A stretch of DNA of 64,000 nucleotides from Trogon surrucura. Its lineage: Eukaryota > Chordata > Aves > Trogoniformes > Trogonidae. The stretch spans positions 30,157,099 to 30,221,098 of the forward strand of contig CM036658.1 in assembly GCA_020746105.1 (NCBI GenBank), in the 5' to 3' direction. The notes under the pieces were generated by a model that worked only from the letters and a program-made list of their open reading frames with translations, was not told the origin of the DNA and ran no database searches. Below are positions 55,001 through 64,000 of this stretch, in pieces. Positions within the stretch are counted from its first letter, which is position 1, and each line of letters starts with the position of its first letter. Made by a program: the position numbers and the translations under genes.

Positions 55001-58000
55001 TGTTTTTGCAACAGATGTCCGAATGGGTAAAAATCAGCAGTTGCTGCCATGTGTGATGCTTTGGATGTTTCTGTTAGCGGGTCATAACATGCCTGCTCCA
55101 CCTGAGGTCCCTGATTTAGGTTGTCTATGGCAGATTACTCTTGTAATGTTATCACTACTAAGGATAAATTCTGGTTTTCTGATTTTATAAAAATTCAGAT
55201 TTTTCAGCAGTTTTCCCTCTACATCCTGAATATTACAGAAATCATATGTGTTCTTGATACACAGGAAGCTATCTCCTAACATCCTTAATTAATAACTGTA
55301 ATATTGAGTATTTTCATCAAGGCTGTTATAGCAACCTTATTATAAACTTGATCATAAATTAGGAATTGCAGTTTCTCTTCCTTTGTCCTCATACGTATTG
55401 TATATGATCTTCTAAGCTGTTCTTCCAAAGTTGTACAAATTTACTCTACAATATAGCAAGGTGTAGATTCCAAGTTTTGTTATTTTTCGTGTTACATTCC
55501 TTAAGGAATGAGTTATAGAGTCTTCTTCATTTTCTCTGCCTCTTTGACCCGATAAAAACCTTCACGGAGCAACTTCAAAAAGAAAAAAAAATCCACCTTC
55601 AAATATACCCTAACGTGATGTTTAGAATACTATTACAGGAAATAGCTGTACTAGTGCCTGTGGTGAAAGCTAAAGTAGAAACAGACTCAACCACTGGACT
55701 TTGAGTAAATGATACAATGTCCTGGTTTCTGAATTCCAGTTTCTATTCCTCCTTTTTTCTTCTCTAAAATAAGTGAGTTGAACCCAAATTTTTTTGATAG
55801 CTCTGAGTTGGCTACAGCTGGATTTTTCAGCAAATAATGTATTAAAATTTGCTCATCCATGTGGCGTAACGTTTAGACCATCTGTAACTAAGCCTCTTTC
55901 GTTGTTATGTTTGTCGGTTCAATGGCAAGAAGTGTTAAACACATTTTGAATATGTTCAGTAAATTGAAGAATGATTGTGCTGGCAGCAGAGGTCAGTACT
56001 TCCCCTGATGGTTTCAAAGCTGAGAAAATGCACAAATCTTGCAAAAACTTATTTTATATGACTCTCAGAAGTATGATTTGCAGCTAGGATAATGCATCTA
56101 AATGAAGAAATCCTATGGATTTTATTATTGCCTATTATCAGTAGGAAGTTCAAAAACCTGTAGAAATCATTTACATGTTCAGATAAATTTTTAGCATATT
56201 TTTAGTGGTATGCTGATCAAATGGATTTTCAGTCTGCCTTAGTTAGCAGAGAGAAAATAGTTCATCATTATTTTAAAGTATTACTACCCAAATTCTGTCT
56301 GCTTTATGAAAACAAATCCATTGAAATATGATGAGCCAGTTTTATGTCGCGTCTGATGTGTGTTAGTTCTACATAATAGGAATAGCAGCCTGTGAGAATA
56401 GCCACATGATACCGGCCATGGGGCACACCACATGTATTGGAACAGTATGTTCTTACATGAAAAAGTGAAGGTATAAAGTCGATATTTGTAACTTTATGTT
56501 ATGCAATTTCTAATTAAGGTGAATGTGGAAGGAGAAGATGTCCATCTTTTAATATCACCGAGCAATGCCTTCAGACATCACTCAGCAGTCAGATCTAATC
56601 TTGTATTACAGCTGTTCTTACAAATTTTGCGCACTACCAAATAAGTAGCTTGTCTTTTGCCACTAAAACCTGGGAGCATCTTTTAGAAGGAAGTGTTCAC
56701 TGATTGAAGGAGACTTTTAGGTGTTTATAAGCATGTGTATCCCATCTTTTGTTATGTTGATACTGAAATCCTTTTATTTAAAAGAAAGAAAATTAGGACT
56801 ACTGCTGGAGTTATTCAAGGACTCCTCACTGCTAGAAGGGACAGCATTTTAACATTTCACACTATTTTTCTGAAAGTTCATGCTGTTTAAAAGAATTACT
56901 TCTTTTTCAGTCTTCAAGGGGAATCTTGACAGCAGGGGCAAGATGTAGAGATGCTCAGGTCACAAGAGATCCCTTTTTCAAGATAGCAAAACTCTCAACA
57001 CGTGTATCATTGGCTGATTTTAGTGCCCTGGAGTTTTTTCTCCTAACTGTGTTTAGTGTCTGAGATCCAGAAAATATCTGAGTAAATTAAAAACCTATGA
57101 ATCATTTTTTGCAAGTTTAATTCAGTCACAAGATTCATGATATATCAAGCTACAAGAAACCAGTCAGGTGTTTTTACTCTGTTTTGAAAATAAATATTCT
57201 CTAGTATTGTAAGTTTAACATCTCTTCTTCAAAATGCAGAACATATAATAGTGACATATAAGTATATAAGTGCATATGTTTAAAATACATCTGTGTATAA
57301 TGTAATGCTTACATATGATCTTGACTTTAAGGATGTATTTCACAGTTTTTATGAACAAGGAGGGACTTAGTTGTAAACCTGCTTCCGATCATGAAGACAT
57401 TGTAGATTTTTATAGTGGTAGAAATCAGTTTTGTATATGCATCCTTAAATAGAAAAATAAAGAGAAGAAAAAATGAATAGAGAAATAGATAGAAAAAATA
57501 ACAGAAAAATAAATAATTCTTTAAAAACAAAAATTTAAAAAATCTGTTACAAGTCCACCAAAGTTTGTCACTTTATTATTCATCTCCTTATTAGTAACAA
57601 TAAATTCAGTTAGGACTTTGGGATTTTCTGGAAGATGTGAAATCAATCCTTCTATCTACAAGCTGCTGTTACACAGCTTTAGATGTGAACACCAGCTCAT
57701 GTCTGTAATCTCTAGTTTTCAACAGAATAAGAAATGTGAGGAGCAGAATTGTACCAATAATATTATAACCATTGATTCATACCAGTTTACTTGATACCGG
57801 GGTCATTATTGCAGCAGCCTTCTTTAAGAGAGCTGTCATCAGAAATGGTTGTTGCCAATATGGTTTGTGGCAAAGAATATGATGAGCAGTAGCTGAAAGC
57901 AAAACTGCAACATCAGATTACAGCAGCTGAAGTGAGAGTGCAGTTTAAAAATTACTGAAACGTTTGAACTATTAGAAAAGGCCTCTTCAGTACAGCAGAA

Positions 58001-58027
58001 AAGGTAGCAAAACTCAGGAGTTATAAT
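52001..58027. other. Intergenic DNA, nothing recognised
   Basis: AT-rich with no repeat tails or coding motifs; an A-rich stretch of AATAGA/AGAAAAA units lies at about 57445-57540. Confidence 0.55.
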
Positions 58028-58245
58028 CTCATAGAATCATAGAATGTGTTGGGCCGGAAGGGAGCTTTAAAAGTCATCTAGTTCGACCTCCTTGCAGTGA
58101 GCAGGAACATCTTTAACTAGATCAGGCTGCTCAGGGCCCTATCAAGCCTGACCTTTAATGTCTCCAGGGATGGAACCTTCACCACCTTTCTGGGCAACCT
58201 CCTCTAGTATTTCACCACCCTCATAGTAAAGAAATATGTGAAGTA
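58028..58245 (-). mobile_element. CR1 3' end, reverse orientation
   Basis: It starts TCATAGAATCATAGAATGTG and continues GTTGGGCCGGAAGGGAGC, AGATCAGGCTGCTCAGGGCC and TTCACCACCCTCATAGTAAAG; truncated after about 220 bp. Confidence 0.9.
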
Positions 58246-61200
58246 GTGAAATATATAATATAATAAATATATGAATTTATGCTTAGATTTCTTCAGTTGT
58301 TCCTTTTGAGTTCTTTACAAGGTATGATAACAAGCAGTAATGGGACTGAAGTGGCATTCCCTTCCAAAAAGTATAATTGCCTTTCAATACCACTTAACCT
58401 AAACAACCACCTGCAGTCACCTGCATACAACTTAATATGACATAGACCTCTTGCAAGGGAAGAAAGTATTCCATAGGGCATGTTATCTTCCCAAACTCAT
58501 GTATTGTATAGAGTAGGAAATGTATATATAAAATAATGTGATAGAAAAGATGTCTTGCTATACGTTCTCTGAGATCCTCAGTGGAGAAGTTACTGTCTTC
58601 ATCTTACTAAAAAGGGCAGTTAGCCTGAATGTAGAGATAAAAATGTTGCATGAATATCCTTAGTTGGGTCAATCAATGTTGCGACTTTTGAAGCAACATA
58701 GGACTTTCAGTATAGAAAAGTCTGCATGGTCATTAGCGATTTAATATTATGGCATTTAATTTACTCTACCAGTACTAAACCATGGTAATCACAAAAGCTC
58801 CCACTAGAGGTGCTGAGAAGTTAGCATTTAATTGCTACCTTTCATTTCAGTTATGGGTGGGTTTTTTTTGTCTGACTTTAATTTCAGAATAACTTGCTGT
58901 CTGATAACTTGCAAAATTATATATTGTTGTGTTAGAATACAATCAGGCGAATAATTAATTAATTAGTTCAGAAATAATTATTTAAATATGGAGTTCTTTT
59001 TACTTGATAAGGTTGATCTTAAAAACTGCCATGTTATTAATTTGCATCACCACACCGATACATGCTTTGTTATAATGTCATGACAGTCTTCAGGTATTCA
59101 GGGTGCTGAAACAAGTAGCTGTTGAAACACTGAATGTTTTTTCAATACTTTTTTCCAACATCTGTTTCTTGTTTGTGCTTTCTGTACTCCCTTATTTCCC
59201 TGCCCTGTCTCAGCCTCACTGTGAAATGGAGCTGCCAAAAGGAACAAAAAAATAAAAAGAAGTTTCTGGTCCCCTGATACTGTGATCAGGCAGCAATGTT
59301 CTGTAATATTTTCTTTTTACATCACCAGACATGCAAATGTGCATTTACCTCTGTTCTGCATTTTTTCTGTGGCCAACTTTATGATGCAAGAAAGGCAGCA
59401 AAAAAGGCTGATGACTCTCAGTTTCCAAAATACGTTTCAGAGACTGTGGTCTGCCAGTCTATTGATCCGGACTCAGTCATCCTTCACAGGAAAATCACTT
59501 AGCAGGACTCGGTGTGCAGCAATCCTTGTTTTGAGAGTGCTTACTTCAGAAGAGGTAAGATGCTCCAAAGAGCAGTCAGGATGGGCACTCTGCTAGAGCT
59601 GGTCCAGGTTTCACAGACAAGAACTTGCAGTAGTACACATCTCCAATCTCATTAAATGTCTTGTGGAAACATTTTAGGAACATGTTTTTTCTTGAGGAGA
59701 TTTAGTGAAACTCTGGATTTTTTTCAAAAGAAAAAACAAAGAGCAAATGAGCATTGTCAGAAAATTCTAAAGATTTTTTTTGCGTGTAATTGGGGTATGA
59801 GTATAAAATCATATGCGATATTTTTTTAAAAGAGTGAAAATTTGTCTTAGAATTCTTGGAAACTGAAATTTCTCCAGTGACTATTGGCAAGTCACTCATA
59901 GGCTGTCAAGAAAAGGACTCTGACACCAGCAGTCTGACACCAGCTACTCTGACTCTAAGAATGCACTTAAGTGATAGTAAAGTTGGTGTATTTGCAGCAT
60001 GGTCCAATGTAGAAAGTGAAAGCTATGCTAGGAATTAAAAGAATGTATTGTGCACAAAAGTTGGTAAAGGAATGTTAATGCAGGCTGGGATCTGTTTTGT
60101 CCAGACATAAGTTCAGATGGACACTGTTTTGCGAGATACCAGTCATTTCATAGGTGGGTTTTTTTGAACTACTATATGATGGCATTTCAGTGTTCTAGTA
60201 GTTGACAAGAGAAGAAAAGGCTAATTTGAACGCGTCGTGCGATGCTGTTGCATTCAGGATCCTTTCTGCTTTCCAGTTCCTTCTATGATGAATTAAAATT
60301 TTTGTCTCATGTAGCACCAGCCAGTTCAAACAGAGAGAAGTTCATATCACATTTTGGGAAATGTTATTTGGAGAGCCTAAGCAAAAAAACTGAATGGAAG
60401 ACTGGCATATAATTTCCAGATAGTGCCTAGAAGATGCTATTATTACTTTCTTTGTTTCAAAAGTAAGAATGTCCTATTTGGTGCAATGAAAAATGTGTGA
60501 GTCAGAGAGACCTACAATGAAATTTTGAATTTACATCAGAAAATCTGTTTTCAGGTAAAATTATTCTTGTGGAAAATTCAGAATGAGCTTTAGTATTAGT
60601 GAAACAAATTTTAATTCACTGGACATGAGGAGCTGTGGTATCCCTAATAAATTTTTAATCTGAATCCAGCAGCCTTCAGGAAGACTAACATTTCAGTAGA
60701 TCTAGATAGTCTACTCCATGTGAAAAAATACTGTTGGGTACTTCATTGCCTTCTGACAAGCACTTCATTGCTCATAAAAGCACTGAAGAAAAATGGCCTT
60801 GTGAGTACTTTTTGAGGTGGTTAGGCAGTTACTATTGTCATTGTTTTCAGATGTAGAAAACATTCCAGGGTTATTAAAATCTGAGACAGAGCTAGGGAAA
60901 AAGACTGAAATTTGTTGACTTCCAGTCCTTTGCTTTAATCAGAGGCTGATCTTTTCAAGACTGTGTCTCCTCTTTCTGGTGTTTTCTTAGTACATAGCTG
61001 AAGAAAGAAGAATTGGTTTGAATTAGTTTGTTACTTCAAACTTTTTCTGTTCAGTCAGAATCTCCTGAAGGTAATGTGTGGGCTGACTTGCATATCCTGT
61101 GTTACTGGGTAGACATCAGGAACAAAACACTGGGAAGATGTGATAAAGAAAGAATAAGAACATTTTTAAAGAGAACTTGCTTCAAAAATTCACGTCGCAG

Positions 61201-64000
61201 TAGCTCTTGTAAAAATGATGTGAGCAAAGTCAGTGACTTACTGCACGACAGATGCTAAACTGGTGGCATGTGTGGTTTAGGGTACTGTTAGGTGTGCAGG
61301 AAGTTCCTTGAAATTCTGAATTTTATTACTGTCTAGTGCAGACTAGCAGTGTTTACAGAGATCCCATCAGCAGTTCTTCTCAGGCGATTGTACAACAGTG
61401 TTCCAGGTGGTGCTGATCATATCACTGAAAATGAAACACAAATGGCGATTTTTTCTCTACTTTACCGTTTTGATTGACATGAAGAAGAATGTGAATTTAA
61501 ACCAAGATCTGTGTTGCAAATCTAACTTTTGCGAGGTATAGCTACGGAAACAGCAGTATTTAGCATCACCTAGAATTTCTCCTGGGCTTCCTCTTGTTGA
61601 TGAGCTGCTTTAATAATTTTTTAAATGAACTGACAGCCCTGTGCAGAGTCTGCATGAAAAGATACTGCTGATGCTTGCCAAACAGTCTTTTTCTTCAGCA
61701 AACCTAGAGTTTGCGATTATTATAAGACAAATCAGTGGCAAAACAAGTTGCCCTGCATTTATATTCCATTTATATTCATTCATTGGTGAGCTCACAAAGT
61801 ACCACTGAAGCAGTTCTCTTGTAATTGGGCTAGACTATTGTATAGATCCAAAAGAAATACATAGATGTTGCATACTGGTGCTTTACAGTTATGAATTATA
61901 GTTTTTTATATCTGTCAGGATTTTTAAGTGGAAATTTTCATGGAGAGCTGTTGAATTATAAAAAACAAAGATGATGCCATGCTCCATGGGCTCTAAATTT
62001 TAAAAAGCAGAAGGCATTTTTGTCTTATTAACTTCCTTAAACACCTGAATCCACATTGCCTGTGTTGGAGACCTTCCAGTTCGGCTGAGGGCACTGGATT
62101 ATTGTTTGAATAACAGTAGCTTATACAAGGTTTTAAAGTCTTCCATAGTGCTTATGTTAGCAGCAGTTGTGACTACAGTTGAAGGAAGGAGCACTTTTCA
62201 CTCCGTCACCTCCACTGGTCTGTAATGATCAAGATCGGAAAGCCACGTTTTTCTTTAGAAGCCAATTTAAAAAAAAAAAAAAAAAGGAGGTAAAAATTAG
62301 GTTAAATGGAACATTCTCTTCTAGTTACTCTTAGGCTGCCTGCCTGTGCTACTTTGCATGGAGGCCTTGGTGTAAAGTTTAAGCAGGCATCTAGTGTTTC
62401 TGATGATGTGTCATTAATAGCTTCAAGCAAGCACAGATTGTAAAGTATTGAGTCAGATTTAACATGCTCCTAAACTCTTTTGCTCTCTCTCTTTCTCAGA
62501 GATGCACCAAAATACAGTACCAACAAAAGCAAGAAGATCAAAGCTTCATAATTCCGAACCAAATGATAAATAAAAAGCTCAGCACTTATAATGAGTACTT
62601 CTGAAGTGTCAAAAATCTCTGGTGTTTTAATATAAACAGAAAATTATGCTGCAAGACTGTTCTGCTTTAACAAGGACTCTTCTGTGTTGCCTGTGCATTG
62701 AGATAAAAGTCATCAAGTCAGTGGCTAGGAGATATAATCCATATTTTATAGACACTCCTCTAAATGTCTTAATAGTATAGAAATACTCATAGTAATACCT
62801 TAGAAAAGAAGATAGAGTTACAAAATATTACAAGAGAGGAAACTTGAATATCTTTTTGAGGCCATGAGGCTAATTTATTATAATATGTTGCAGTGCTAAA
62901 GTAGAGATGTGATACAAATTCTTCCCTGTCATAATATGTCACAATGAGTACCTTGTCAATCTTAGCTAATTACCATTGCCAGTAGTCCTGGTAAGACAGT
63001 GATTTAAAAATAGTTGATGATCTCATGGGTACTGGAAAATTAAACTCCCCTGCTGCTATGTCTATCTATTTTTTCCATCTATCTACATGCAATTTATAAG
63101 AAAATTTAAATTACTGTAATTTTTTGAACATAATTGTAGTATCTTTGTGATTGCACATTTTGGTTCTGGCTGATGAATATAAATCCATTCAGTCATTTCT
63201 GAGTTAGTGGTCTCTGAATATGTTACACAGGGAAAAAACTCAAGCACAGGAGAAGCTATTGCCTTTAACTTCTTATTTTGAACTGCTCAATTCTGACTAA
63301 TCTCAGAAGTTTCCTGACACCTTTTGCTGAGGGATTAATTCAGCCTTTGTTTTACTTTTATTGTCATGTATAGTATCTAGTGAATATATCATTCCTTTCA
63401 AAGAACACCTCTACAAAAGGTAAAACCATTACAAATTGCTCCCTGTATGCTTTCATTCATTTAGAATTTTTTTTTTTTTTTAACTAAGAAGACTATTGCA
63501 AAAGGCAAATACATTAACACGAACACCATTAAACATTATTTTGTATTAAAATGGAGCTTTCTCACTTTGATGGGAAATAACAAAAGAGAAGACTATTACT
63601 GGAGAAGGGTCTTCTCTCTAATCGTAGCTAATGGGAAAACAGACTTTGGAACATCAGCTGTCTGTGTCTGTGTTGAACCTAAGTAAAGGAATAATTGTTA
63701 GCTGAACAGAGCCTTTAAAATAATATTAAACACTTTAAAAGTGAAAACCAAACCAAAACCAAGTAGATTAAAATGAAGGAACAAAGGCAGAAGTCAAGAA
63801 ATGATGTCACATTGCCAATGAACTTTCTGCCTTTATTTAAGTGGTTAATAACAATTCAAGGTGAAACCTAAATTAAATTGAAGGTGATAGTAAAAAATTA
63901 AATGATTGCAGAATTAAATCTGATTTTACCCCGAGGGAAGATAAGACTAAACCATAGTGGCTTAGTGGGTAATAAAGCATAGGTGATAAAGCGCTTACAA
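58246..64000. other. Intergenic DNA, nothing recognised
   Basis: AT-rich. Open frames at 59282-59596 (104 and 68 codons, overlapping) show no known motif. Poly(A) at about 62268-62285 and poly(T) at about 63467-63480. No exon recognised. Confidence 0.55.

Noticed and set aside
59282-59596. Possible upstream gene exon (overlapping frames of 104 and 68 codons)
   Set aside because: No recognisable domain and no convincing pair of splice sites.

Overview
This window is vertebrate, and specifically avian, nuclear DNA. It is AT-rich and intron-like, littered with 5'-truncated CR1 LINEs (the characteristic bird retroposon, with ATTCTRTGATTCTRTG-type 3' tails), and it carries class III (ERV-L-like) endogenous retrovirus sequence. 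No bacterial-style genes, tRNA, rRNA or CRISPR arrays were seen.

Host gene. Two coding exons on the minus strand match the start of SRFBP1 (serum response factor binding protein 1). Exon 1 (36691-36720) encodes MAPVLNLNNE and ends at a GTGAGC donor. Exon 2 (1-101, running off the left edge) begins after a CAG acceptor with VVKMRKDVKK. Everything from 102 to 36690 is therefore intron 1. The promoter is a CpG island at about 36290-37200, with an NRF1 palindrome and an E2F-type site. Bases 37200-64000 lie upstream of the gene; I recognise no host exon there.

Mobile elements. The central feature is a nearly complete, very young ERV-L-like provirus at 21210-27763, in intron 1 and antisense to SRFBP1. 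It has 374/400-bp LTRs differing by one substitution and three indels, a 5-bp ACTGG target duplication, a perfect tRNA-Lys1,2-type primer binding site, a gag-like ORF, and a pro-RT-RNase H-integrase region. There is no env. Its unusual points are: a Gag with three N-terminal hydrophobic (membrane-type) segments and no CCHC knuckle; an in-frame amber codon between gag and pol followed by a strong stem-loop (probable readthrough signal); a 30-bp tandem repeat inside gag; and two lesions in pol (a missing motif A aspartate in RT and a frameshift at the RT/RNase H border).

A second, much older 5' LTR with a degraded PBS lies at 39978-40778. It is followed by a remnant reading frame with the same hydrophobic layout, so the membrane-type N-terminus is probably an inherited trait of this retroelement lineage. 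This is the best candidate for something undescribed in the window.

Other repeats are CR1 copies at about 5790-7556 (split by a probable solo LTR), 10425-12400, 12858-13685 (-), 18335-18655 (-), 28581-29388, 31443-31925 (-), 34421-34517, 42060-44900 (the most complete, with endonuclease and RT), 49430-49985 (-), 50860-52000 and 58028-58245 (-), plus two truncated LTR tails at about 12401-12790 and 29550-29972. A perfect 34-bp-arm palindrome at 48161-48231 and a 31-G run at 37509-37539 are structural oddities. The remaining stretches look like ordinary non-coding DNA.
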